Assembly (NCBI GenBank): GCA_035274845.1
Contig: DATENU010000010.1
Coordinates: 124,001 to 188,000, forward strand
DNA from: Chthoniobacterales bacterium
GTDB taxonomy: Bacteria; Verrucomicrobiota; Verrucomicrobiia; Chthoniobacterales; UBA10450
Direction of reading: 5' to 3'
Length of the DNA: 64,000 nt
The position numbers and the translations under genes were made by a program. Below, in pieces: positions 9,732 through 18,225 of this stretch. The notes under the pieces were generated by a model. That model did not search any database, had not been told where the DNA came from, and worked only from the letters and a program-made list of their open reading frames with translations. How positions within the stretch are numbered: position 1 is the first letter of the stretch; every line of letters begins with the position of its first letter.

Positions 9732-11210
9732 ATGAAACGCTTTACTTTTTTTCTCGCCGTCGCAGGTCTCGCTTCCACCGCCTTCGCCACGCCGTCGGGG
9801 ACAATCACCATCCTTAACGGCACCGCGATCGATCCCGGCAGCGGCAAGATAACTCCGAACGCTGTTATCACGATCGAGCGCGATCGCATCACCGCGATCA
9901 AGGAAGGAGACGCCGAGATTCCGAAAAAAGGCGACCGCGTTATCGACGGGAAGGGAAAGTTCATCCTGCCCGGCTACATCGACACCCATGTTCACTTTTT
10001 CCAGTCCGGAGGTCTCTTTACGCGGCCCGACGGCGTCGATCTGAACAATGTCAGGCCCTACAAGGACGAGATCGCAATGATCAAGAAGAACCTGCCCGAC
10101 ACGTTCAAGCGCTACCTGCGGTGCGGGATCACCTCGGTGGTCGATATCGGCGGACCGATCTGGAATTTCGAGATGCGCAAGATCGCGAACTCGACCGAGG
10201 CAGCCCCGCGAGTCGCCGCCGCCGGCCCGCTCATCTCGAGTGTCTCGCGACCCCAGCTTGATCTCGGAGATCCGCCGATCGTCAAAATCGATACCCCTGA
10301 GCAAGGCCGGGAAATGGTGCGCAAGCTGGCCGCGCAGAAACCCGACTACATCAAGATCTGGTACATCGTCTCTTCCACCGCCAGCGCTCCGTCGCCAACT
10401 CCAGGCAGCTCACCCTCACCCGCGACCAGCCAGAGCGACGCCGACCGCGCCGCCGCCGCCGTCTTCCGCCCAATCGTTCATGCCGTGATCGAGGAGAGCC
10501 ATCGGTTAAAGCTTCGAGTCGCCGTTCACGCCACAGAGCTCGAGGCGGCGCGCGCGTCGGTCGAGGAAGGGGCCGATCTTCTCGTCCACAGCGTGACGGA
10601 CAAACCGGTCGACGAAGCGTTCGTCAAACTGGTGAAAGAGAAAGGAACGATCCTCACGCCGACTCTCGTGGTGTTCGAGCGTTATGGCCGGACGTTCTCC
10701 AACAAGCTCGAGCTCACCCCGGAAGAAAAAGCCTGGGGCAACCGGGAAATCATCGCGTCGCTCGACGTCACCAAACTGCCGGCGGACAAAGTTCCGGATC
10801 GGATCAAGAAGGCAACCGAGAATTCGCAACTGGTCCTCGACAACATCCAGAAGACCTACGACGTCGCGCTGAAAAATCTCAAGACCCTCGAGGATGCCGG
10901 CGTCACGATTGCCACCGGCACCGATGCTGGAAACATCGGCACCCTTCACGGCCCGGCGATTTTCCGGGAGTTCCAGCTCATGAAACAAGCCGGCCTCAGC
11001 CCGATGCAAATCCTCCAATGCACGACTGCCAACGCCGCCAAAGTTTTTGGTGGCGACACGGGCCCTCAGATCGGCTCGCTCAAACCCGGCAACTTCGCCG
11101 ATCTCGTCATCCTAAAATCGAATCCCGTCGAAGACATCAAACACGCCTCGGACATTGAGACCGTGATCAAAAACGGCGTTGTCTATCCCGCCGGTTCAAT
11201 CCTGCCGTGA
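9732..11210 (+). CDS. Secreted metal-dependent amidohydrolase (492 aa)
   Basis: Signal peptide MKRFTFFLAVAGLASTAFA. The amidohydrolase fold follows: N-terminal beta-sandwich (ITILNGTAIDPGSGKI), metal motif GYIDTHVHFF (HxH), Lys in DYIKIWYIV at the place of the carbamylated lysine, His in AVHATELEAARASVEEGADLLVHSV, and TGTDAGNIGTLHGPAI with the catalytic Asp. The C-terminal sandwich strands are IGSLKPGNFADLVIL. It resembles imidazolonepropionase-like or Xaa-Pro-dipeptidase-type amidohydrolases of unknown substrate. A Pro/Ser-rich insertion (ASAPSPTPGSSPSPATSQ) near residue 222 is unusual. ATG at 9732 was chosen over an upstream start because it begins the signal peptide. Confidence 0.92.
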   Translation: MKRFTFFLAVAGLASTAFATPSGTITILNGTAIDPGSGKITPNAVITIERDRITAIKEGDAEIPKKGDRVIDGKGKFILPGYIDTHVHFFQSGGLFTRPDGVDLNNVRPYKDEIAMIKKNLPDTFKRYLRCGITSVVDIGGPIWNFEMRKIANSTEAAPRVAAAGPLISSVSRPQLDLGDPPIVKIDTPEQGREMVRKLAAQKPDYIKIWYIVSSTASAPSPTPGSSPSPATSQSDADRAAAAVFRPIVHAVIEESHRLKLRVAVHATELEAARASVEEGADLLVHSVTDKPVDEAFVKLVKEKGTILTPTLVVFERYGRTFSNKLELTPEEKAWGNREIIASLDVTKLPADKVPDRIKKATENSQLVLDNIQKTYDVALKNLKTLEDAGVTIATGTDAGNIGTLHGPAIFREFQLMKQAGLSPMQILQCTTANAAKVFGGDTGPQIGSLKPGNFADLVILKSNPVEDIKHASDIETVIKNGVVYPAGSILP

Positions 11211-11245
11211 AGGAAGGGACCTTTTTTCCTAAGAACGTCATCGAA

Positions 11246-11321
11246 TCTTGACGGCTTAAAGCCGTCAAGATGACTGACCGCGGCAACGCAGGCAGTTGGA
11301 GACGGCCTGCCCTCAGGCCGT
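11246..11321. repeat. Two perfect palindromic hairpins after the amidohydrolase gene
   Basis: 11246-11270 is a 12-bp inverted repeat around one base (TCTTGACGGCTT / AAGCCGTCAAGA). 11302-11321 is an 8-bp stem ACGGCCTG/CAGGCCGT with a CCCT loop. They lie in the 170-base gap between convergent genes (11211-11380), so a bidirectional terminator role is possible. There is no strong U-tract. A looser inverted pair (CGGCAC/GTGCCG) follows near 11353-11370. Confidence 0.65.
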
Positions 11322-11380
11322 TAAGGGAGAACGCCGCCTGGCCCACCGCCTCCGGCACGATGGCGTGCCGGCTCCAGTCC

Positions 11381-11743
11381 TTAAGATCCAACGACAAAGC
11401 TGTTGCCTTCGCTGTCCTTGAAGATCGCGTAGGAACCCCACGGCTCTTTTTTCGGCGGGCCGTTGAACTCCACCCCGCGCGCCTTCATTTCCGCATACGT
11501 CTTGTCGATGTCGTCGCAGGCGTACGACACGTTCATGAAGGTCCCGATCCTCTTCTCCTCGCCGTCAGCGGTGAACAACACCACCCGGGTCTCGGCTTTC
11601 GGCACCCGCAGCTCAATCCAGCGCTGTTTCTCATCGAATGGCTGGTCCGTGATAATCGTGAACCCGAGTTTCTCTGTATAAAAATCCAGCGCCCGGTTCT
11701 GGTCGGCGACTGGGATACTGACGAATTTGATTTGTTTGATCAT
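11381..11743 (-). CDS. VOC-superfamily (glyoxalase/bleomycin-resistance-like) protein (120 aa)
   Basis: Single VOC fold made of two beta-alpha-beta-beta-beta units. Visible are IKFVSIPVADQNRALDFYTEKLGF, WIELRVP and RVVLFTA, then VSYACDDIDKTYAEMKARGVEF, WGSYAIFKDSEGNSFVV. The conserved late Glu/Asp region (DSEGNSF) is the usual second metal-ligand strand. The closest named class is the 'VOC family protein' of the glyoxalase/dioxygenase superfamily; the substrate cannot be told from sequence. It is a single gene, convergent with the amidohydrolase. Confidence 0.88.
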   Translation of the reverse strand: MIKQIKFVSIPVADQNRALDFYTEKLGFTIITDQPFDEKQRWIELRVPKAETRVVLFTADGEEKRIGTFMNVSYACDDIDKTYAEMKARGVEFNGPPKKEPWGSYAIFKDSEGNSFVVGS

Positions 11744-11847
11744 GGCGAGCCGACGTTAAGTCTGGCCCGTCTTGAACGTCCAGCGACAGAGTGCGCTTCC
11801 GGCCAGAAACCGTTGTCCGTTTATCGGTATAGCAGCCGCATTTTCTC

Positions 11848-11882
11848 CTTCTTAATTCTTCCTTCTTCCTTCTTGCTTTCTT
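11848..11882 (+). repeat. CTTCTTN heptamer tract before the HTH gene
   Basis: Five 7-base units (CTTCTTA, ATTCTTC, CTTCTTC, CTTCTTG, CTTTCTT) end two bases before the ATG at 11885. The same type of tract occurs upstream of rpoA at 584-618. No Shine-Dalgarno is visible between tract and start. Confidence 0.8.
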
Positions 11883-11884
11883 CC

Positions 11885-12193
11885 ATGCCCCGCTTCCGCG
11901 AAACCATCCCCATCGACGATTACGTCCTCGATGTTCTGATGCGCGATATCGTCGGGCACGATCGGCAACCGGCCGCGTACCTAGTCTATCTTCATCTCTA
12001 TGGACAGGCCGCTCGCACGAAATGGAGACCGGTCCCCGCCAGTCTGCGAACCCTGGCCGACTCGACCGGCCTTTCCAAGAGCGCGGTCCAAACGGCGCTC
12101 GAGAATTTGCGGCGCCGGCAGTTAATCAAGACGGCGAGCGATCATCCCACGGCCGTTCCGCTGCACCAGGTGCTCCGGCATTGGCGTCGTTGA
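11885..12193 (+). CDS. Small winged helix-turn-helix protein (102 aa)
   Basis: The protein begins MPRFRETIPIDDYVLDVLMRD. A helix-turn-helix at about 58-90 reads SLRTLADSTGLSKSAVQTALENLRRRQLI, with the pattern of GntR/MarR-type or replication-initiator winged helices. The N-terminal half (AAYLVYLHLYGQA) looks like the preceding wHTH helices. It is therefore probably a DNA-binding regulator, with no ligand domain. ATG at 11885 was chosen because the frame upstream is non-coding repeat. The 3' end is convergent with the HAF-repeat gene, 30 bases away. Confidence 0.78.
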   Translation: MPRFRETIPIDDYVLDVLMRDIVGHDRQPAAYLVYLHLYGQAARTKWRPVPASLRTLADSTGLSKSAVQTALENLRRRQLIKTASDHPTAVPLHQVLRHWRR

Positions 12194-12223
12194 AAACGAA
12201 ACTGGCCGGAGTTCCTTCGCGAC

Positions 12224-14128
12224 CTACGGCAGGTGATAAACCTCAATCAACCCGACGCCCGTTGTCCCGGCTGCGCCGCCCACAATGGCGGTGTAATTTC
12301 CGGGAGCGAGCGTTTCGACAATAGCCGATTCGACATCCCGGGACGGAGCGAGATTTGTGGCCACGACTTCCGCTTCGTGAGAAGAGCGCCAGTTATCGTT
12401 CGACGCCATCAAGGCGCCGTTGTCATCGTGCAGCTCGAGGACTGGGTCTGACAAAGCCCCGGTCACACCGAAATTAGTCAAGGCCGGCCCGATGGCGCGA
12501 ATGAGGACTCGCGCGCTTGCGGCTGCGTCACCGGTGACAATCACACCCCCGATCATCACCTGGTCGCCGGTGCCGACGAATCCGCGAGTGCTGATGTTGG
12601 CAAGCCTGGAGCCGGCGCCGACTCCGAGATCATACACCTCGACCAAACCAATGCCGCTAGCGTCACCTCCACCCCGCAACACCGCTGTGTAGCTTCCAGG
12701 ATCAAGGGTGCGAATAATCGCGGATTCCAAATTTCGCGCCGGCTGCAGCGTTGTGGCCGCGATCTCTGCTGCCTGCGTATCCTGCCAATTATCATTCTGC
12801 GTGAGAACAGCGTTGCCTTGATAAAGCTCCAGCGTTGGGTCGGCCAGCACTCCCGCCACCGCGGGCGCGAGCGAAGGACCCAATCCGCGGATGATCACTT
12901 TTCGCGGCTCCGTCCCGGTCACGATGAATCCGCCGATCAACGCATTGTCTCCAGGAAGAACTCGGACGCGGGTGGAGATGTTGGCCAGTTTTGCCGGCTC
13001 GGCCGGGGCGATTGGTTCGAGGCGAAAGGCATGCGTAACGAGGGGAAGCTCACCGGGACCATCCGGGTCGAATTCGCCCCACCCGACGATCTGGCCTTGA
13101 TCGTTGATCGATTGGGCGAAGCGAAGGATCCAGAACGTGCCGGAGGCGTCAGTGAGGGAATTCAAATCCATCATGCCTTCCGTCTCTGTCCACAAAAACG
13201 CGTGGTCGCTGCCCGCTGAATTGCTGTTTCCCACGACCTGGTTGGCTGCATTCACTCCGAACGCCGAACTGAAATCGTTCCCGCCTGCCAAGACTCCGAG
13301 GTCAACAATCGAGGGGGCTGTTCCGGCGGTGCCCGTTTTCCAAAGAACGGCATGCTGGCCTGTCGCGGTCGCGCTTTGGCCGACAATGGCGCCGCCTGCG
13401 TTGATCGCTACCGCCTGACTGGCACCGTTGCCCCCACTCAAGCTGCCCAGGTCGACCATCGATCCGGTCGTTCCGTTAGCTTGGACAGGCCTCCAAAGGA
13501 AAGCGTGATCGCCAGAGGCTCCAACGACTTGACCGTCGTCATTGACGTCGAAAGCGAGCGTGCCAAGTGCGCCAGGCAATCCTCCGAGATCGAGCGCCGA
13601 CCCATTTGTTCCGTTGGCCGTGACTGGAGTCCACAAATAAGCATGGCCGCGGCTGGAACCGACGATCTGGCCAAAGCCGTTGATGTTGCTCGCACTGGCG
13701 CTGTTGCGTTCGCCGGGCAAATCCAGCAGCTCCATCATCGTTCCTTCAGCGCTATTTGGAGTATTCGGATTCCACAAGAAGGCTCGACTTTTGTCGCCGT
13801 CAGTGCTCGATCCCACAATCTGGCCTAACGAGTTAATTGCATTCGCCCGGGCGCCGGGAAGAGTCGGCAGACTGCCGAGATCGATAAGGTTTTCGCTTCC
13901 CGCGGGCGCGCTCGGAAAAAGGAACGCCCGGAAACGAGTGCTGACCTGGCTTACTCCGACCGCCTGACCTGAAGCATTGAGATCAAAGGCCTGGCTGTAA
14001 TTTTCGCCGCCGACTAAATCTCCCAGATCAGTGACCGAATAGCGCGGCGCGGCATAAGTTTTCGGGAGAAAAAAAGCGAGGCAGATGAGTGAAAGAGACC
14101 GGAGAATTCTTGGGAAATGTAGATGCAT
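12224..14128 (-). CDS. Secreted HAF-repeat protein with duplicated C-terminal modules (634 aa)
   Basis: Signal peptide MHLHFPRILRSLSLICLAF... is followed from about 30 to 370 by repeated HAF units. Examples of the pattern are SVTDLGDLVGGENYSQAFDLNASGQAVG and VDLGSLSGGNGASQAVAINAGGAIVG, each with an 'A.DIN..GQVVG...... AFLW' signature. They are predicted to form a beta-propeller-like or solenoid surface. The C-terminal 250 residues hold two tandem copies of a module beginning LANISTR, with VIIRGLGPS or VLIRAIGPAL, NDNW, and ending GVGLVEVYDL/GVGLIEVYHL. This module is common on verrucomicrobial surface proteins. There is no catalytic motif; a structural or adhesive role is an inference. Confidence 0.85.
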   Translation of the reverse strand: MHLHFPRILRSLSLICLAFFLPKTYAAPRYSVTDLGDLVGGENYSQAFDLNASGQAVGVSQVSTRFRAFLFPSAPAGSENLIDLGSLPTLPGARANAINSLGQIVGSSTDGDKSRAFLWNPNTPNSAEGTMMELLDLPGERNSASASNINGFGQIVGSSRGHAYLWTPVTANGTNGSALDLGGLPGALGTLAFDVNDDGQVVGASGDHAFLWRPVQANGTTGSMVDLGSLSGGNGASQAVAINAGGAIVGQSATATGQHAVLWKTGTAGTAPSIVDLGVLAGGNDFSSAFGVNAANQVVGNSNSAGSDHAFLWTETEGMMDLNSLTDASGTFWILRFAQSINDQGQIVGWGEFDPDGPGELPLVTHAFRLEPIAPAEPAKLANISTRVRVLPGDNALIGGFIVTGTEPRKVIIRGLGPSLAPAVAGVLADPTLELYQGNAVLTQNDNWQDTQAAEIAATTLQPARNLESAIIRTLDPGSYTAVLRGGGDASGIGLVEVYDLGVGAGSRLANISTRGFVGTGDQVMIGGVIVTGDAAASARVLIRAIGPALTNFGVTGALSDPVLELHDDNGALMASNDNWRSSHEAEVVATNLAPSRDVESAIVETLAPGNYTAIVGGAAGTTGVGLIEVYHLP

Positions 14129-14224
14129 GGAAAGAAATTTGGTGGGTGACGGAGGGGGACATTAACGGGAGCCTATTGTCGCGCGATGCGGAAAAAGTAA
14201 CGCCGCTGTTACCCTACCGCGAAT

Positions 14225-14287
14225 GGAGGGCGGAGCTCTGCGACGCCCCGCCGGCCGTACCCAAAGCCTCGCGGAGCTCAGCCCTCC
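14225..14287. repeat. Inverted repeat with 19-base arms
   Basis: The left arm 14225-14243 and right arm 14269-14287 share GGAGGGC-x-GAGCTC-x-GCGA with two mismatches around a 25-base GC-rich loop. It sits 3 bases beyond the MFS stop and in the gap before the HAF gene start, where it could end MFS transcription. The rest of the 14129-14290 gap shows nothing further. Confidence 0.7.
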
Positions 14288-14290
14288 AAT

Positions 14291-15616
14291 TTAAGCAGAG
14301 CGCGCGGCAGCCAGCTGGGCTTCGCGTCTTCGTATCACGTTGAGCGTGACCATGGCAGCGAGGGCACAGATCAGGGCGCCGATTGCCATGGTAGAAGGCG
14401 TGCCCAGGAAGTCGGCCATGACACCCGCTTGCAGGCTTCCGAGCGGGATCATGCCGCCGAAGATGAGCGTCCAGATCCCCATGACGCGGCCGCGCATTTC
14501 ATCGGGGACAATGAATTGCAGGACGGTGTTGGAAGTGGAGAAGTAAAGCACGATTCCGAACGCGACGATCGCGAGGAGCGCAACCCCGATATACAGGTTC
14601 TTGTTTAAGGCGAAGAGCATGAGCGTGATGGAGAAAATCCAGACGCCCCCAAGCGCCATTTTTCGCGTCGGGATAATGTGGCCGGCGCTCGCGACCGTGA
14701 GCGCCCCGGCCAGCGCGCCCACCCCGCTTCCCGCCATAAGCAGGCCGTAGCCGTTGGCGCCGAGATGCAAGACGTCGTGAGCGAAAGCCGGCATGAGGAC
14801 GGAATAAGACCAGCCAAAAATTCCGACGACAGCGAAGAGGGAAAGAATCGTGAGCACGCGCGCGTGCGACCAGACATAACGAAAACCCTCGAGCGCCTGG
14901 CCGAGCGGACCGGAGTCGCTCTCGATCCGCGCGGTCTTCTTCGGCAACCGCATCAGGAGAAGTCCGGCAATGACGGGGATGAAGCTGATGCCATCGACGA
15001 AAAAGCAGGCGGCGATACCAATGTGCGCCATGAGCAAGCCGGCAATGGACGGACCCACGATCCGGGCGCAGTTGAACGCGGAACTATTCAGCGAAATAGC
15101 GTTCATCAAATCCTCGTGGCTGGTCATCTCGATGACGAACGATTGGCGCGCCGGCATGTCGAACGCCATCGTGATTCCGCCGAGGATCGCGAGCACGATG
15201 ATGTGCCACGGTTGCACGACCTTGCTCCAGACGAGCGCGGCCATCGCCAGGGAAAGCAGCATCGAACAAATCTGGGTAACGACGACGACGGACCGCTTCG
15301 GATAACGATCGGCCACCCAGCCGCCCCAGGTCGCGAAGAAGAGCATTGGTGCCGAGGCCGCCGCCGCCACGACACCGAGCAGCGCCTTTGATCCCGTCAG
15401 CTGATAAACCAGCCAGCCTTGCGCGGTCGTCGTCATCCAGGTCCCGGTGAATGAAATGAGCTGGCCCGAGAAAAAGAGGCGGAAATTGCGATGTTTGAGC
15501 GCCGAGAATGTCTTCCGAAGCGAGATGCCACCGGTCGCCACCCGACGGGGTCTTCCCGTCATGTCTTCCGGGACTTTTGCGGTCGTGGAATGGTGTGGAT
15601 CGAGAGTGGAAGGCAT
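14291..15616 (-). CDS. MFS transporter, EntS/MFS_3 type (441 aa)
   Basis: Twelve-helix major facilitator. The N-terminal cytoplasmic lead-in LRKTFSALKHRNFRLFFSGQLISFTGTWM and then TTAQGWLVYQLTG is the classical MFS_3 opening. The loop 2-3 motif appears as WGGWVADRYPKRSVV. Later helices include LLSLAMAALVWSKVV, GLLMAGSGVGALAGALTVASAG and IPLGSLQAGVMADFLG. Close families export siderophores or hydrophobic drugs from the inner membrane; the substrate here is unknown. ATG at 15616 (MPSTLDPHHS) gives a plausible 40-residue cytoplasmic lead; the longer upstream frame is compositionally non-coding. It is divergent from the NmrA-like gene. Confidence 0.9.
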   Translation of the reverse strand: MPSTLDPHHSTTAKVPEDMTGRPRRVATGGISLRKTFSALKHRNFRLFFSGQLISFTGTWMTTTAQGWLVYQLTGSKALLGVVAAAASAPMLFFATWGGWVADRYPKRSVVVVTQICSMLLSLAMAALVWSKVVQPWHIIVLAILGGITMAFDMPARQSFVIEMTSHEDLMNAISLNSSAFNCARIVGPSIAGLLMAHIGIAACFFVDGISFIPVIAGLLLMRLPKKTARIESDSGPLGQALEGFRYVWSHARVLTILSLFAVVGIFGWSYSVLMPAFAHDVLHLGANGYGLLMAGSGVGALAGALTVASAGHIIPTRKMALGGVWIFSITLMLFALNKNLYIGVALLAIVAFGIVLYFSTSNTVLQFIVPDEMRGRVMGIWTLIFGGMIPLGSLQAGVMADFLGTPSTMAIGALICALAAMVTLNVIRRREAQLAAARSA

Positions 15617-15686
15617 TTGGCGAGGGTCGAATCGGGAATCTAGCAGCGAAGTTAGATCTCCCAAACCTGCGGCCGGACGGTTATGA

Positions 15687-16448
15687 ATGCGGGAGATGTT
15701 GCGGATTTTTCTCCTGATTCTAATTCCGTACGCGTTGGTGCTGTCGGCGTTACTGTGGCGACGAGCACCCATACGTCGCGAAAGGAAAGCAGCAGCCCAC
15801 GCCGCGAGCGATCCGATGCGGCTGCTGGTAATCGGGGCCACGGGAGGGACGGGGCGGGAACTTGTCCAGCAAGCCCTCGCCCAGGGACATCTGGTGACCG
15901 CGTTCGTTCGTAATCCCGCCAAACTGCAGATCGAACATCCCAACCTCCGAGTGGCGAAAGGCGATGTGCTCGATTACGCCACGGTGGAATCGGCCATGCG
16001 CGGGCAGGATGCGGTCCTCTCCGCCCTGGGACATCTGCCATTCCCCTTTCCGACCAAAATTCAATCGGAGGGAATGCGCAATATTCTCAAGGCAATGGCA
16101 GCGTGCGATGTACCGCGGCTGATCTGCGAGACGGCACTTGGTATCGGGAACAGCGTGGGCCGTTACGGGTTGCCGTACGATTTCCTGGTCGTGCCGCTGA
16201 TTCTGCCTTTTTATTTTTGGGACAAGGTCCGGCAGGAAGATCTGATTTTCGAGAGCGACCGGGACTGGGTCATCGTAAGACCCGGAGTTCTGACGAATGG
16301 GCCCGCACGGGGCAGTTATCAGCACGGACCTCATGCCGGCAATTACTTCTGGCCCCGTCTAATCCGGCGGGCCGACGTCGCTGACTTCATGCTGAAGCAG
16401 TTGAAGGACGATACCTATTTGGGGCTGGCCCCGGGCATTACTTCCTAG
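15687..16448 (+). CDS. NAD(P)-binding NmrA/atypical-SDR protein with N-terminal membrane anchor (253 aa)
   Basis: A short TM helix at 5-24 (LRIFLLILIPYALVLSALLW) precedes a Rossmann domain that starts MRLLVIGATGGTGRELVQQAL, with the glycine-rich GATGGTGRE. Next come TAFVRNP, VAKGDVLD, DAVLSALG and later DWVIVRPGVLTNG. There is no YxxxK of classical SDRs, which points to the atypical NmrA/NAD(P)-binding class (flavin-reductase or epimerase-like). The membrane anchor is uncommon for this family. ATG at 15687 is used; ATG at 15696 is possible. Nothing in the neighbourhood suggests a substrate. Confidence 0.85.
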   Translation: MREMLRIFLLILIPYALVLSALLWRRAPIRRERKAAAHAASDPMRLLVIGATGGTGRELVQQALAQGHLVTAFVRNPAKLQIEHPNLRVAKGDVLDYATVESAMRGQDAVLSALGHLPFPFPTKIQSEGMRNILKAMAACDVPRLICETALGIGNSVGRYGLPYDFLVVPLILPFYFWDKVRQEDLIFESDRDWVIVRPGVLTNGPARGSYQHGPHAGNYFWPRLIRRADVADFMLKQLKDDTYLGLAPGITS

Positions 16449-16499
16449 TCACGGCGCGAAAAATAACCGGCTTGGCGCGGGAGCAGCTTTCTCCCAGGC

Positions 16500-17366
16500 A
16501 TGCGCTCGTTTGGTTCGTGCCTCACTCCCCGAAAGACGGGAGCGGTGTTTTGCTGCGCGGTCGCAATCTTTTTTCTGCTCCTGCCGGACGCTCAAGCCCG
16601 GACCCCGCGGCCTCGCAAGCGCTCAACGGTGCCAGTCGTCCTCCAACCCTTCTCGCTCGTCCATAAAGTCGTCCACGCGGTCGCTGCGCCGGTCGTCCAC
16701 AATACGCACCGGGTGCTGGTCGCCGCAGCCGCGGCTCCGATAAAGGTCGCTTATTATGCCCCGCGGCGAATGAAACCGCGCGTGCCCCGGGCGCAGCAAG
16801 TCGACGATCTGGACGAAGAATCGATCACGCCAATCCGCGCAGCGTATCGGCCATCTGTCGAGGTCCGCAGGGCCCAAAATGATGATGACGAAGAGAATCA
16901 GGAGGAGAGCGGGCGAATCGAACGGCGCGGCGACCGCCCCATGGTGGCGGGAAGCCGGGCGGTATTGCGGAACGGAGTCGCTTATGCGCCGGCCCGCGCG
17001 CCGCAGAGCGTGAAGAATGCGATTTGGGCCGCGAATTCCATTCGCCGCAAACCCTATGTCTGGGGCGGCGGACACGGGTCGTTCAACGACCGCGGCTACG
17101 ATTGCTCCGGAACGGTCTCGTATGCCCTTCATGGCGCCGGGATCCTGAATTCGCCATTACCCTCAAGTGACCTCATGCGTTACGGCGAGCGCGGCCGGGG
17201 ACGTTGGGTGACGATCTATTCACGCAATGGCCATACCTTTGCCGTCATCGCCGGGCTTCGTCTCGACACAACTGACCTCGGGCGCGGCGGCGACGTCGGT
17301 CCCCGCTGGTACGATTATGGGCGCGATACCGGCGGGTACGTCGCCCGGCATCCGGTCGGAATGTAG
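16500..17366 (+). CDS. NlpC/P60-like secreted peptidase (288 aa)
   Basis: Signal segment at 15-34 (AVFCCAVAIFFLLLPDAQA). A long variable Arg/Pro/Asp-rich middle region runs at about 35-165, followed by a C-terminal domain with YVWGGGH and GYDCSGTVSYALHGAGIL, where Cys202 is the predicted nucleophile. The likely general base is His245 in NGHTFAVIAG. In the family this Cys/His pair hydrolyses D-gamma-glutamyl-diaminopimelate bonds of murein stem peptides. The domain lacks an obvious third polar residue, and the tail DVGPRWYDYGRDTGGYVARHP is typical of 'peptidoglycan endopeptidase-like' proteins in this group. It lies 51 bases downstream of the NmrA-like gene on the same strand. Confidence 0.8.
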   Translation: MRSFGSCLTPRKTGAVFCCAVAIFFLLLPDAQARTPRPRKRSTVPVVLQPFSLVHKVVHAVAAPVVHNTHRVLVAAAAAPIKVAYYAPRRMKPRVPRAQQVDDLDEESITPIRAAYRPSVEVRRAQNDDDEENQEESGRIERRGDRPMVAGSRAVLRNGVAYAPARAPQSVKNAIWAANSIRRKPYVWGGGHGSFNDRGYDCSGTVSYALHGAGILNSPLPSSDLMRYGERGRGRWVTIYSRNGHTFAVIAGLRLDTTDLGRGGDVGPRWYDYGRDTGGYVARHPVGM

Positions 17367-17371
17367 GGAAA

Positions 17372-17450
17372 GACCGCGGATAACGCGGATGACTCGGATT
17401 CCTGAGTACAGTAATCATCTCCATCCGTGAAATCCGCGTAATCCGCGGTC
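17372..17450. repeat. Dispersed inverted repeat ('CCGCGGATnACGCGGAT' family), copy 1
   Basis: Arms 17372-17390 and 17432-17450 are 19 bases with one mismatch. With weaker pairing they extend to about 28 bases (…CGGAT…CGGAT). A second copy lies at 28474-28541. When translated it yields the characteristic ADYADFTD-like peptide. It fills most of the gap 17367-17509 between the NlpC/P60-like and head-GIN genes. Confidence 0.85.
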
Positions 17451-17509
17451 AAATTTCCCCAGATTTCTGAATCCAAAGAGCCGGGGTCCCGCATCCCACT
17501 ACCAAAGCG

Positions 17510-18181
17510 ATGAATCCTATGAGCACTATCATCATCCGGCCATTTGCAGCCTTGAAGCTGCTGACGTTCGCCGCCCTTTGCCTCGGCGGTTGCCACTGGT
17601 CCGGCATCCGGGGCAACGGCCACATTGTTACCGAAGACCGGCCCGTCCAGGAGTTTACGAGCGTGGAGGCGGAAGGCGCCTTCGACATTCAATGGGTTTC
17701 CGGTCCCGCGAGCTGCTCCATCAGGACGGACGACAATCTGCTGAAGCACGTCGAGACGAGCATGAGTGGGAAGAAACTGAGGCTCGAATGGCACGGCCAA
17801 CTGCATCCGACCCACGGCATGAAGGTAAGGCTCTCCAGCGGCGGGTTGAGCGGCGCGCGCCTGACCGGAGCGGTTCGTCTCACTGCAACCAGACTTTCCG
17901 GCAACGGCTTTTACCTTGATGGGACCGGGGCGACGCGGGTCACCGTGGACGGAGCCGTCAATGAATTGCTGGCGACCTTGACCGGCGCGAGCAAACTCGA
18001 TGCGGAAGCGCTTCAGGTAAAAGTCGCGGAGCTCTCCATCTCCGGGGCCGGGAAAGCCGAAGTCTCGGCGAGCGAGGCCTTGAAAGTGGCCATTTCTGGC
18101 GCGGGGAAGGTCACCTACAACGGCAACCCGACCATCGAACGCCATATCAGCGGCGCGGGTTCGATCCGGAAACGCGATTAA
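17510..18181 (+). CDS. Head-GIN/DUF2807 lipoprotein (223 aa)
   Basis: Signal sequence with lipobox LGGC (Cys28), so predicted as a lipoprotein. The domain starts GNGHIVTEDRPVQEFTSVEAEGAFDIQW, as DUF2807 ('putative auto-transporter adhesin, head GIN') does. It continues as a right-handed beta-helix with short periodic strands such as LSGARLTGAVRLTATRLSG, LLATLTGASKLDAEAL and ELSISGAGKAEVSASEAL, closing with NGNPTIERHISGAGSIRK. Repeats of 'SGAG' form the turns. Related by fold to the DUF4097 proteins at 35476 and 62572. The function is not established. Confidence 0.88.
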   Translation: MNPMSTIIIRPFAALKLLTFAALCLGGCHWSGIRGNGHIVTEDRPVQEFTSVEAEGAFDIQWVSGPASCSIRTDDNLLKHVETSMSGKKLRLEWHGQLHPTHGMKVRLSSGGLSGARLTGAVRLTATRLSGNGFYLDGTGATRVTVDGAVNELLATLTGASKLDAEALQVKVAELSISGAGKAEVSASEALKVAISGAGKVTYNGNPTIERHISGAGSIRKRD

Positions 18182-18185
18182 AAGA

Positions 18186-18213
18186 GTTGAGAGTTTGCAG
18201 TTGAGAGTTGAGA
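18186..18213 (+). repeat. GTTGAGA heptamer tract before the cupin gene
   Basis: Four 7-base units: GTTGAGA, GTTTGCA, GTTGAGA, GTTGAGA. It starts 4 bases after the head-GIN stop and ends 12 bases before the cupin ATG. Confidence 0.8.
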
Positions 18214-18225
18214 GAATGCGGCAGC

